Of a DNA stretch of 64,000 nucleotides, positions 26,079-34,180 are shown piece after piece. The notes beneath the pieces are model-generated. The model saw only the letters and a program-made list of their open reading frames with translations. It did not search any database and was not told the DNA's origin. The translations under genes and the position numbers were made by a program. Source of the DNA: Acinetobacter sp. ANC 4178 (GTDB taxonomy: Bacteria > Pseudomonadota > Gammaproteobacteria > Pseudomonadales > Moraxellaceae); the NCBI RefSeq assembly GCF_004331175.1, contig NZ_SJOD01000006.1:248001-312000 (forward strand), written 5' to 3'. Each line of letters starts with the position of its first letter. Positions within the stretch are counted from its first letter, which is position 1.

Positions 26079-26288
26079 AACGAAGTGACCTTTGGATAAT
26101 AAGAGCGCTATAGCATGACTACAGCATAAAAATTCATGCGCGATATTATGACGCTTTTACGCGCTAAACCAAAATTGTTCTGCGATTTTTTCTGTGAAGC
26201 CCCCCACTCTGCAAAAATGGGTCGTCTATTGAGCATGCTTGGGTTAGTCTAGTCGCCATAATTTGTAAAGATAGACCAGGAAACCCAC

Positions 26289-26963
26289 ATGCTTTTTTCT
26301 GAACAATTGTGGCAGCGTAATCTCGACCTCTACCAAAAAACTTTAGCGCTTCCTTTCAATCAAGAGCTTGCACAAGGCACACTTAGCCGTGAAGCTTTTT
26401 CTCATTATGTTATTCAAGATGCACATTATTTATTGGCGTATGGCCGTGCCCTCGCGGTATGTGCAGCAAAAGCGTATGAAGCCGATGATGTCATGCAATT
26501 TTCGGACGCCGCAAAGATTGCGATTGTGGTTGAGCGCAGTTTGCATGACAGCTTTATGCAAGAATTTGATGTGTCTAAACAACAATTTGAAACCACACCA
26601 CTGACCTTGGCTTGTCATCATTACACGTCATTTTTAAGCGCGACGGCATGGTCAGAAAGTTATCCTGTCGTGCTGGCTGCATTGTTACCTTGCTTCTGGA
26701 TTTATGCCGAAGTTGGTCAAGACATTGTGCAGCATTCTGTAGCTAACAATCCGTACCAAGCTTGGATTGATACCTATGCAGGCGAAGAATTCCATACTGC
26801 CGTGCGCAATGTCATTGCCACTGTAAATAAAGTCGCCGCACGTTGTGATGCTGACACCTTAGAAAAAATGCATGCGGCGTATCGTATGGGTGCCAAACTC
26901 GAATGGTTATTCTGGGACAGTGCTTATCATCAAAGACAATGGTTGGGTTTAGACCATCTATAA
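26289..26963 (+). CDS. tenA: TenA family aminopyrimidine aminohydrolase / thiaminase II
   Basis: 224 aa. The catalytic set known from B. subtilis TenA is in place: Asp44 (VIQD), Cys135 (LLPCFWIY) and Glu205 (KLEWLFW). The Cys marks the TenA_C class, which salvages thiamine breakdown products by releasing 4-amino-5-hydroxymethyl-2-methylpyrimidine. AGGA-AACCCAC precedes the ATG. No thiamine gene is adjacent and no TPP riboswitch is visible upstream. Confidence 0.9.
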   Translation: MLFSEQLWQRNLDLYQKTLALPFNQELAQGTLSREAFSHYVIQDAHYLLAYGRALAVCAAKAYEADDVMQFSDAAKIAIVVERSLHDSFMQEFDVSKQQFETTPLTLACHHYTSFLSATAWSESYPVVLAALLPCFWIYAEVGQDIVQHSVANNPYQAWIDTYAGEEFHTAVRNVIATVNKVAARCDADTLEKMHAAYRMGAKLEWLFWDSAYHQRQWLGLDHL

Positions 26964-27033
26964 TTGAAACCTATATTGCACTGATCATGAGGTCTTTTGT
27001 CTCATGGTCATCTTTAAAACGATTGAGAAAAAT

Positions 27034-27405
27034 ATGTATATTGGAGAATTGGCTGCTTTAACAGGCACCACCCCAAAAGCCATTCGGCATTATGAAAAAC
27101 TCGGTTTATTGCCCGTTGCAAAAAGAAAGGGAAATTATCGTATTTATGCCGCGATTGATGTCCAATCGGTCAAAATGATTCGCCTTGCCCAAGCGGTTGG
27201 ATTTAGTCTTGCCGAGCTTTACGACCTTTCGGTTTTAAAATATCAACAGAACCGATTTCCTGTAGAAGTGGCGAAGGCTTTAATCGCCAACAAGCATCAG
27301 CAAATTTTAGAACACCAACAAGCCTTAAACCGTTTACAAGAAAACTTAAAGCAATTAGAAGATGAAATTACCCAAACTTATATGACCGACCACAGCGCGG
27401 GATAG
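27034..27405 (+). CDS. MerR-family transcriptional regulator
   Basis: 123 aa. The N-terminal MerR winged helix (MYIGELAALTGTTPKAIRHYE, KLGLLPVAKRKGNYRIY) is followed by a Leu/Gln-rich dimerisation coiled coil and a very short effector tail. It has no cysteine pair, so it is not an obvious metal sensor. The ATG at 27034 matches usual MerR N-termini; an ATG at 27004 would add 10 residues. A MerR-type promoter lies between it and the SDR gene. Confidence 0.85.
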   Translation: MYIGELAALTGTTPKAIRHYEKLGLLPVAKRKGNYRIYAAIDVQSVKMIRLAQAVGFSLAELYDLSVLKYQQNRFPVEVAKALIANKHQQILEHQQALNRLQENLKQLEDEITQTYMTDHSAG

Positions 27406-27437
27406 CGCAGTCAATCAACGAGTCCGCAAATTAAAGC

Positions 27438-27469
27438 TTGACTCTGCCCTTAGGGGAAAGGTTTATGGT
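27438..27469 (+). promoter_or_regulatory. MerR-type promoter/operator of the SDR gene
   Basis: TTGACT (27438-27443) and a TTATGG/TATGGT -10 are separated by 19-20 bp, longer than the usual 17. An imperfect 22-bp dyad (27441-27462) with core CCCTTAGGGG fills the gap. This is the classic layout that a MerR protein untwists to activate. Confidence 0.65.
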
Positions 27470-27498
27470 CAGAACTCCTTTTATTTTGGATCTATAAA

Positions 27499-28305
27499 AT
27501 GAGTTCTCATCTTTCTAGCTATAAAAATTCAACAGCATTAATTACAGGTGCATCTTCAGGAATTGGCAAAGCCTATGCGCAAAAGCTTGCATCTTTAGGC
27601 ATTCACCTAATTTTAACCGCGCGCTCTGAACAAAAACTGAATGAGTTAGCCCATGAACTTCAAGAAAAATACAACATTCAGGTTGAAGTGATTGGTCTAG
27701 ATTTGGCTCAACCCCATGCCGCACAAAAGCTGTTTGATGAAGTACAAACACGAAAATTATCGGTCGACATTTTAATTAACAACGCTGGATTTGGAAAATG
27801 GAGTCAATTTCTAGATCAATCTGCCGCAACCTACAACGAAATGATCATGCTTAACATGAATAGTGTAACGTCCTTATGTTACTTATTTTTGCCACAAATG
27901 CTGACGAGCAAAAAAGGTATCATGATCAATATCGCATCGACAGCAGCGTTCCAGCCTTTGCCTTATATTGCGGTCTATGGAGCAAGCAAATCTTACGTGC
28001 TTAATTTTACTGAAGCACTTGCAGGAGAATATGCATCTTCAGGGGTTAAATTCTTGGCGGTTTGCCCTGGCAATACCGAAACCAACTTTACACAGGTGGC
28101 AAATGCCGATACTCGCGGCATGAAAAGCTCTTCAGTTGATGACGTCGTTTCAGCCACATTAGCAGCCCTCGATCAAAACAAAACATCTGTGATTGTCGGG
28201 TGTAGCAACTATCTCACCGCTCAATTGCCCCGTATTTTGTCTCGCAAGAAAATGCTTCGTATGGCTGAACGTATTCTCAAAGACCGCGTTCTGAAAGCAT
28301 CATAA
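27499..28305 (+). CDS. Short-chain dehydrogenase/reductase
   Basis: 268 aa. The cofactor motif is TGASSGIG (residues 16-23), followed by NNAGFG and the catalytic YGASK; PGNTETNF is the usual post-catalytic loop. It resembles the DltE/YqjQ-like SDR group. The C-terminus is basic (SRKKMLRMAERILKDRVL) and may touch the membrane. It is probably activated by the MerR protein encoded just upstream. The substrate is unknown. Confidence 0.85.
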   Translation: MSSHLSSYKNSTALITGASSGIGKAYAQKLASLGIHLILTARSEQKLNELAHELQEKYNIQVEVIGLDLAQPHAAQKLFDEVQTRKLSVDILINNAGFGKWSQFLDQSAATYNEMIMLNMNSVTSLCYLFLPQMLTSKKGIMINIASTAAFQPLPYIAVYGASKSYVLNFTEALAGEYASSGVKFLAVCPGNTETNFTQVANADTRGMKSSSVDDVVSATLAALDQNKTSVIVGCSNYLTAQLPRILSRKKMLRMAERILKDRVLKAS

Positions 28306-28319
28306 GTGCATCTCGATTG

Positions 28320-28349
28320 AAAAGATTAAGACACTTGGCTTAATCTTTT
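28320..28349. terminator. Bidirectional terminator, SDR / glpM
   Basis: AAAAGATTAAG-N8-CTTAATCTTTT, a perfect 11-bp stem between convergent genes. Confidence 0.8.
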
Positions 28350-28690
28350 CAATGCTGAAAGATTTGCCACGCATAAATTAAACCTGCCGCAGCCACAACC
28401 CAACTGAGTGTCGCCAGACCCAAACATGACCACATTGACATGCGCGTCGCCAACACATAAACAGCAGCTAAATAAATGGCATAAGGAATCAGAGACCATA
28501 AGCCAAACAACGCAGTTTTTTGTAAGGCTTCTGCCCCTTTTTGTTGGTAGACAATCACATGTGCAATCAGAGCAAAAGTGGGAAACAGCGGAACCAAGCC
28601 CGCAATATAAAAAGCCTTACTTTTCGATAAAATTGAAATCAGCAGCACGACTGCTGCGCCCAACATACATTTTAAAAATAATGCCCACAT
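28349..28690 (-). CDS. GlpM family inner-membrane protein
   Basis: 113 aa, with four predicted TM helices covering most of its length. The string KAFYIAGLVPLFPTFALIAH closely matches Pseudomonas GlpM, a membrane protein linked to alginate and glycerol metabolism there. The biochemical role is unknown. Its stop codon shares bases with the terminator hairpin. Confidence 0.75.
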   Translation of the reverse strand: MWALFLKCMLGAAVVLLISILSKSKAFYIAGLVPLFPTFALIAHVIVYQQKGAEALQKTALFGLWSLIPYAIYLAAVYVLATRMSMWSCLGLATLSWVVAAAGLIYAWQIFQH

Positions 28691-29067
28691 ACTTCGGTTC
28701 TACCCAATACTTTCACCATCTAGCCAAGCCCCATATTCTGCGCTTTTAAAGGCCAACTTGCATGTGCATTTAGTGGAAATATCTAGGATAAAATTTGGAT
28801 TTCGAGCCAATTCCACCTCATCTATCTGCTTCCAGATAGATGGGACGATGCTCTGTTGGCGTAAAATTTTGCTCAACACCACAATCACTTTCTGCAGATT
28901 TTAGAAAAAGAAATTAATTATTACGCCCGCCAACATCATGATCTGCCAAGGCAACATGCTTTCGAGTCCGTTGAGTCTATTTTTGAACGTCGATTTGTCT
29001 TGGCTTGCTAAATCATCCCAAGCAAAGGTGATATGTATAGGTTAACACCTCAATGCAGTTTTATTTT
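28691..29067. other. Intergenic stretch with possible gene remnant and a hairpin
   Basis: No intact gene is supported. Plus-strand codons ending at a TAA near 29011 read INYYARQHHDLPRQHAFESV and look protein-like, but are cut by stops upstream after about 43 codons, suggesting a decayed gene end. CATCTATCTG-CTTC-CAGATAGATG (28819-28842) is a perfect 10-bp hairpin without a T-run. Confidence 0.3.
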
Positions 29068-29421
29068 TTAAAGTAAATTGACCGCCAACAACGCCAATAG
29101 CGCAGGCACTGCCTGAATATAAATAATCTTTTTACTGGCAGTTAAACCACCATAAATCCCTGCTACCAATACACAGCCTAAAAAGAAATTTGCCAAAGCT
29201 AAGGCATAACTTTCAGGTGCGCACAACGACCAGAATAAACCTGCTGCCAAGAAGCCGTTATACAATCCCTGATTTTGTGCCATAACCTTGGTCAATTGGG
29301 CTTTTTCAGGGGTATTGCCAAAGGCTTTCAAGCCATAAGGTTTATCCCATAAAAACATTTCTAGCACTAAAATATAGACATGCAAAACTGCAATGAGTCC
29401 CACTAAAATTTGTCCGAGCAT
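29068..29421 (-). CDS. DUF1304 family small membrane protein
   Basis: 117 aa with four TM helices. The family pattern is visible: HVYILVLEMFLWDKPYGLKAF, followed by NQGLYNGFLAAGLFW. Function is unknown. It is the third gene of a tetR-oxidoreductase-DUF1304 run on the minus strand, separated from the oxidoreductase by a 69-bp gap that holds a perfect hairpin. AAGGAAAATAAAA precedes the ATG. Confidence 0.8.
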   Translation of the reverse strand: MLGQILVGLIAVLHVYILVLEMFLWDKPYGLKAFGNTPEKAQLTKVMAQNQGLYNGFLAAGLFWSLCAPESYALALANFFLGCVLVAGIYGGLTASKKIIYIQAVPALLALLAVNLL

Positions 29422-29456
29422 TTTTATTTTCCTTGTTGTTTTATCTGCGATGGCAA

Positions 29457-29478
29457 AAGTGAGCCTTTTGGCTCACTT
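29457..29478 (-). terminator. Hairpin between the oxidoreductase and DUF1304 genes (possible partial terminator)
   Basis: AAGTGAGCC-AAAA-GGCTCACTT on the minus strand, followed by TTGCC. The short T-run suggests partial termination or a transcript boundary. Confidence 0.5.
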
Positions 29479-29490
29479 CAACCTTCAAAA

Positions 29491-30468
29491 TTAAGGTTTA
29501 AATAACACTTTGCCTTGGCGTGCTGCTTGGGTTGCTTTTTCCGCGGCTTGCGACACCTGATCAAAGGTATAAATTCCTTCGACAGGTAGAGTCAATTTCT
29601 GCTGTGCCGCGAGCGTTAACAATTCAACCACCAACGCTTTTTTACGTTCCGCAGGCATATGCTGATTCACCACACTCGCCCAAAATCCTTTGATTGTGGC
29701 TTGTTTAAAGATTAAATCGCCCGATTCGATCTGCATGGTTTCACCCGTCATACTCCCGAAGGAAACCAATAGCGAGTTTTCACCCAATAAGTTCAGCAAT
29801 TCACCGCTGGCTTTACCCCCAATCGAATCGACCCCAACCATCAATGGCTGATCCCCCTGAATGGCTTTAACTTGGGCTTTCCAATCGGCTTGATCAGTTG
29901 CCACTGCATTTTGGATGCCTAAAGCAGTCATTTCGGCAACCGCTTCTTGACGACGAACTAAATTAATCACATGAATGCCACGTGCTTGTGCCGCCATCGC
30001 CACGGTTTTACCCACTGCACCATTGGCAGTGTTTTGAATCATCCACTGACCTGACTCTAAGTTGGCAAAATCCAATAACATTAAAGAGCTGAGAGGCATG
30101 GCAATCAATTGCGCTGCCAATTCATCTGCAATGCTATCAGGTAAAGGAATCAGTGCTGCTGCGGGTGCCAGACAATATTCTGCCCAACTGCCATGAATGC
30201 CCGCTACGGAAACACGCTGTCCCAATTCAAAACCTGTAACACCTTCACCCAATGCATCAATTACTCCAACCGCTTCACTACCCCCAATGGCAGGTAGTTC
30301 AGGCTTATAGCCATAGCTACCACGGACTGTCCACACATCATGGTTATGAATCGGGGATAAAGTCACTTTTAAACGGACTTGCCCTGCTTTCGGTTCAGGT
30401 TGCGGCATATCTGCTTGTTCTAATACATCAACTGGTTCGCCAAAACGACGATGAATAATACTGCGCAT
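29491..30468 (-). CDS. Medium-chain dehydrogenase/reductase (enoyl/quinone reductase-like)
   Basis: 325 aa. The N-terminal GroES-like domain has PIHNHDVWTVRGSYGYKPELP followed by GGSEAVGVI. The Rossmann part has MIQNTANGAVGKTVAMAAQA, which resembles the trans-2-enoyl-CoA reductase/quinone oxidoreductase branch. Zinc ligands of true alcohol dehydrogenases are not evident, so an NADPH-dependent reductase is more likely. It starts 3 bp after tetR with AAGGATTAACCC upstream, so it is co-transcribed with its probable repressor. Confidence 0.8.
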   Translation of the reverse strand: MRSIIHRRFGEPVDVLEQADMPQPEPKAGQVRLKVTLSPIHNHDVWTVRGSYGYKPELPAIGGSEAVGVIDALGEGVTGFELGQRVSVAGIHGSWAEYCLAPAAALIPLPDSIADELAAQLIAMPLSSLMLLDFANLESGQWMIQNTANGAVGKTVAMAAQARGIHVINLVRRQEAVAEMTALGIQNAVATDQADWKAQVKAIQGDQPLMVGVDSIGGKASGELLNLLGENSLLVSFGSMTGETMQIESGDLIFKQATIKGFWASVVNQHMPAERKKALVVELLTLAAQQKLTLPVEGIYTFDQVSQAAEKATQAARQGKVLFKP

Positions 30469-30471
30469 GGG

Positions 30472-31074
30472 TTAATCCTTGATGGGTTGTAAGAGGTTTT
30501 GTGTGGTTTCAAGTGCCAAATGTAAAGGGGCTTTGTCTTGTGCCAATTTGGCCAGCAAGGCTGCACCCAACCACAGTTGATACATCACTTGTGCCATTTT
30601 TACAGGCTGAATATGTGTGGGAATGGAACCTTCCTGCTGTCCTTCCTCAAGCAAAGTCGCGACGCGTTCGGTTAATTTCTGCACCCCGAAATTCAGGATT
30701 TGACGCATATCTTCAGACAAGTCAGAAACTTCTGCCGCCAATTTCACAATCAGACAGTTTTCCGCCCAACCGCCATGAATCGGGTCTTCAATCCACGCTT
30801 GCCATAACGCCATCAATCGCGCATAGGCACTGCCATCAGTCAGTTGCCACAACTGCTCTACCTGATTTTTATAGTCCGTGATGTACTGCTCTAACAGTGC
30901 ACAGCCAAAGGCTTCTTTCGAGGCAAAATAATGGTAGAACGAGCCTTTTGGCACGTCACAGGCTTTTAAGATTTCTTGTAGCCCCACCCCGACAAAGCCT
31001 TTCTGTAAGACCAGTGGAAAACTAGTCTCTAGAATATGCTGGCGGGTGGCTTCACTTTTCATTGATCGTTTCAT
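30472..31074 (-). CDS. TetR-family transcriptional repressor
   Basis: 200 aa. The helix-turn-helix region KGFVGVGLQEILKACDVPKG followed by SFYHYFASKEAFG is standard TetR; the C-terminal half is all-helical and binds the ligand. One Cys is in the helix-turn-helix and others lie in the core, so electrophile sensing (as in NemR) is possible but unproven. Its operator-like dyad lies 22 bp upstream of the start. It leads the operon with the reductase and DUF1304 genes. Confidence 0.87.
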   Translation of the reverse strand: MKRSMKSEATRQHILETSFPLVLQKGFVGVGLQEILKACDVPKGSFYHYFASKEAFGCALLEQYITDYKNQVEQLWQLTDGSAYARLMALWQAWIEDPIHGGWAENCLIVKLAAEVSDLSEDMRQILNFGVQKLTERVATLLEEGQQEGSIPTHIQPVKMAQVMYQLWLGAALLAKLAQDKAPLHLALETTQNLLQPIKD

Positions 31075-31095
31075 GAGCTGACTATATTTTATTAT

Positions 31096-31110
31096 TAGAC
31101 CAGTCGTCTA
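31096..31110. promoter_or_regulatory. TetR operator upstream of tetR
   Basis: TAGAC-CAGTC-GTCTA, similar in style to TAGACC/GGTCTA boxes of NemR/AcuR-type repressors, placed in the tetR promoter region. Confidence 0.55.
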
Positions 31111-31256
31111 GTAAAGTTATGTAACTTCACAAGGATAAATTTCTACAGTAGCCACTACGGCAAATGAATGTTAATAATAGCTGCTTAAAATACGCTACAT
31201 TGTTCAAAGCGGATTTATCCGTCATGATTTGTCGTTTAAAAATCCAGATCACTGAC

Positions 31257-31286
31257 TTGAACAATTTTAAAACGCTATCATATAAG
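31257..31286 (+). promoter_or_regulatory. Candidate uvrA promoter
   Basis: TTGAAC, an 18-bp spacer and TATAAG, 31 bp before the uvrA ATG. No E. coli-type LexA box is visible, in line with Acinetobacter lacking LexA. Confidence 0.4.
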
Positions 31287-31317
31287 TTTCTATTTGCACA
31301 ATAATTGAGATGTTTTC

Positions 31318-34149
31318 ATGAGCCAAAGTCATATCCGTATTCGAGGTGCACGTACCCACAATTTAAAAAATGTGAGCCTCGATATTCCCCGCGACAAGTT
31401 TGTGGTGATCACGGGACTTTCAGGTTCAGGTAAATCCTCTCTCGCTTTCGACACCTTGTATGCCGAAGGTCAACGTCGCTATGTGGAGTCGCTGTCTGCC
31501 TATGCGCGCCAGTTTTTATCGCAAATGGAAAAACCTGAGGTCGATTCGATTGAAGGTTTAAGCCCTGCAATTGCCATTGAGCAAAAATCGACTAGCCACA
31601 ACCCGCGTTCAACTGTAGGCACTATTACTGAAATTTACGACTACTTACGTCTGCTTTATGCACGTGTCGGTACGCCTTTTTGCCCTGAACATGACCTGCC
31701 AATGGTGGCACAAACCATTTCGGAAATGGTCGATGCAGTCAAAACCCTCGAAGAAGGCACCGCTTTAATGTTATTGGCGCCTGTCGTGCGTGAGCGCAAA
31801 GGCGAATACAGCAATCTATTTGAACAACTGCAAAGCCAAGGTTTTGTTCGCGCGCGTGTAGATGGTGAAATCATCGATATTGATTCACCCCCTGAACTAG
31901 ACAAAAAGAAAAAGCACACCATTGAAGTGGTGGTCGACCGCTTTAAAGTCCGTGATGACTTAGGCAACCGTATTGCAGAAAGTTTTGAAACCGCTCTACG
32001 TTTAGGCGGTGATATTGCAGTACTGTCATGGATGAAAGGCGAACATCCTGATCGCGTCTTTTCAGCCAAACACTCTTGTCCTAAATGTGACCGTGCTGTA
32101 GCAGAACTGGAACCACGCCTGTTTTCATTTAACAATCCCTTTGGTGCCTGCCCTGTCTGTGATGGTTTAGGTACACGTAGCCATTTCAGTGCCGACAAAC
32201 TCATTCCAAATTCAGAACTGTCAATTAGTCAGGGTGCCATCCGTGGTTGGGACAGACAACGCCCGTATTACTACAGCATGATTCAAAAAGTTGCAGATCA
32301 TTTCGAATTGTCACTCGATACTCCGTGGAACGAGCTGGATAAAGACACCCAGAAGAAATTTTTATACGGTACAGGTAAAGAAAAAGTCGATTTGAGTTAT
32401 ATCGATGAGCGTGGACGCAAGCACAATCGGGTACAACCTTTTGAAGGGATTTTACCGCATCTTGAGCGTCGTTACCGTGAAACAGAGAGTAACTATGTAC
32501 GTGATGATTTGGCACAGTATTTATCCAATGCGGCTTGTGATGCCTGCGGCGGTTCACGTTTAAACGAAATTTCCCGCAATGTGCGTGTCAAAGACAAAAC
32601 TATTGCTGAAATCACTAAAATGTCGATTGGTGATGCGGCAGCCTATTACCAAACCCTGAATTTAACAGGGGCCAAAGGTGAAATTGCCGACAAGATTTTT
32701 AAAGAAATTCGTGAGCGTCTACACTTCCTCGTGTCTGTCGGATTGAACTATCTGAGCCTGTCGCGTTCAGCCGAAACCCTGTCGGGCGGTGAAGCACAGC
32801 GTATTCGTCTGGCTTCGCAAATTGGCGCAGGCTTGATGGGCGTCATGTACGTGCTGGATGAGCCATCGATTGGTCTGCATCAACGTGACAATGACCGTCT
32901 ACTGGAAACTCTGGTGCGCTTGCGTGACCTCGGCAATACCGTGTTGGTGGTCGAACATGATGAAGATGCCATTCGTGCAGCCGATCATATTATTGATATT
33001 GGCCCAGGTGCGGGCGTGCATGGTGGTGAGATTATTGCCGAAGGTACAGCAGATGAATTGGCACGTCATGAAGATTCACTCACAGGACAATATCTGTCTG
33101 GAAAACTCAAAATTGCTGTGCCTAAACAGCGTACGCAACCGCCACGTCCTGACGAACAGATTAAACTCATGGGTGCTGCTGGACACAACCTAAAAGATGT
33201 TGATCTCACCATTCCACTGGGTGTGATGACCTGTGTTACAGGTGTGTCGGGTTCAGGCAAATCGACTCTGATTAACCGTACTTTATTGCCATTGGCTGCG
33301 ACTCAACTCAATGGTGCAACGACGTTAACTGCTGAAAAGTTTGACTCGATTGATGGCTTGCAATTCCTCGATAAAGTCGTGGATATTGACCAAAGCCCGA
33401 TTGGGCGTACCCCACGCTCGAATCCTGCCACCTATACAGGTTTATTTACCCCAATTCGTGAATTGTTTGCGCAAACGCCAGAAGCCAAAGCCCGCGGTTA
33501 TGCGGCAGGTCGTTTCTCCTTTAACGTGAAAGGCGGACGCTGTGAAGCCTGTGAAGGCGATGGCATGATTAAAGTCGCCATGCACTTTTTACCCGATATG
33601 TATGTGCCCTGCGATAACTGTCATGGCAAACGCTATAACCGTGAAACGTTGGAAGTCGGCTACAAAGGCAAAAACATTTCTGATGTATTGGATATGACGG
33701 TTGAAGATGCGATGCATTTCTTCGAAGCCATTCCTGTGATTCACCGTCGTTTAGAAACGTTAAACCAAGTTGGCTTGGGTTATATCCGTTTGGGGCAATC
33801 TGCAACCACACTGTCTGGCGGTGAAGCTCAACGGGTAAAACTGGCACGAGAGTTGGCAAAACGTGATACGGGTAAAACCTTGTATGTACTGGATGAACCG
33901 ACCACAGGCTTGCATTTCCATGACATTGCCAAGTTGCTCGACATCCTGTATGAGCTACGTAACAAAGGGAACACCATTGTAGTGATTGAGCATAATTTGG
34001 ATGTGGTGAAAACCGCAGACTGGATTATTGACTTAGGCCCTGAAGGCGGTGCGGGCGGCGGTCAGATTATTGCCGAAGGTACACCTGAACAGGTCGTGAA
34101 ATCTAAGGTTTCCCATACTGCGAAGTTCTTGAAGCCGTTGTTGAAGTAA
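31318..34149 (+). CDS. uvrA: Excinuclease ABC subunit A
   Basis: 943 aa, full length. Two ABC modules are seen: Walker [11 protein letters not shown] near residue 32 and [10 protein letters not shown] near residue 645, each with its signature LSGGEAQR. Two zinc modules are present (CPKC...CPVC and CEAC...CDNC). UvrA with UvrB finds bulky DNA lesions in nucleotide excision repair. In relatives uvrA sits next to the MFS-ssb pair; here about 6 kb of other genes separate them. Confidence 0.98.
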   Translation: MSQSHIRIRGARTHNLKNVSLDIPRDKFVVITGLSGSGKSSLAFDTLYAEGQRRYVESLSAYARQFLSQMEKPEVDSIEGLSPAIAIEQKSTSHNPRSTVGTITEIYDYLRLLYARVGTPFCPEHDLPMVAQTISEMVDAVKTLEEGTALMLLAPVVRERKGEYSNLFEQLQSQGFVRARVDGEIIDIDSPPELDKKKKHTIEVVVDRFKVRDDLGNRIAESFETALRLGGDIAVLSWMKGEHPDRVFSAKHSCPKCDRAVAELEPRLFSFNNPFGACPVCDGLGTRSHFSADKLIPNSELSISQGAIRGWDRQRPYYYSMIQKVADHFELSLDTPWNELDKDTQKKFLYGTGKEKVDLSYIDERGRKHNRVQPFEGILPHLERRYRETESNYVRDDLAQYLSNAACDACGGSRLNEISRNVRVKDKTIAEITKMSIGDAAAYYQTLNLTGAKGEIADKIFKEIRERLHFLVSVGLNYLSLSRSAETLSGGEAQRIRLASQIGAGLMGVMYVLDEPSIGLHQRDNDRLLETLVRLRDLGNTVLVVEHDEDAIRAADHIIDIGPGAGVHGGEIIAEGTADELARHEDSLTGQYLSGKLKIAVPKQRTQPPRPDEQIKLMGAAGHNLKDVDLTIPLGVMTCVTGVSGSGKSTLINRTLLPLAATQLNGATTLTAEKFDSIDGLQFLDKVVDIDQSPIGRTPRSNPATYTGLFTPIRELFAQTPEAKARGYAAGRFSFNVKGGRCEACEGDGMIKVAMHFLPDMYVPCDNCHGKRYNRETLEVGYKGKNISDVLDMTVEDAMHFFEAIPVIHRRLETLNQVGLGYIRLGQSATTLSGGEAQRVKLARELAKRDTGKTLYVLDEPTTGLHFHDIAKLLDILYELRNKGNTIVVIEHNLDVVKTADWIIDLGPEGGAGGGQIIAEGTPEQVVKSKVSHTAKFLKPLLK

Positions 34150-34154
34150 CTTAT

Positions 34155-34180
34155 AAAGGGCTCATAAGAGCCCTTTTTTT
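34155..34180 (+). terminator. Terminator of uvrA
   Basis: AAAGGGCTC-ATAA-GAGCCCTTT followed by more T, 5 bp after the uvrA stop. Its last base coincides with the stop of the convergent KAP gene. Confidence 0.9.

Noticed and set aside
26079..26280. Manganese (yybP-ykoY) riboswitch upstream of the DUF475/TerC-like gene
   Set aside because: No matching conserved loops or stems are visible.
26180..26288. TPP riboswitch upstream of tenA
   Set aside because: The conserved CTGAGA and ACC-TGATCTGG-type elements are absent.
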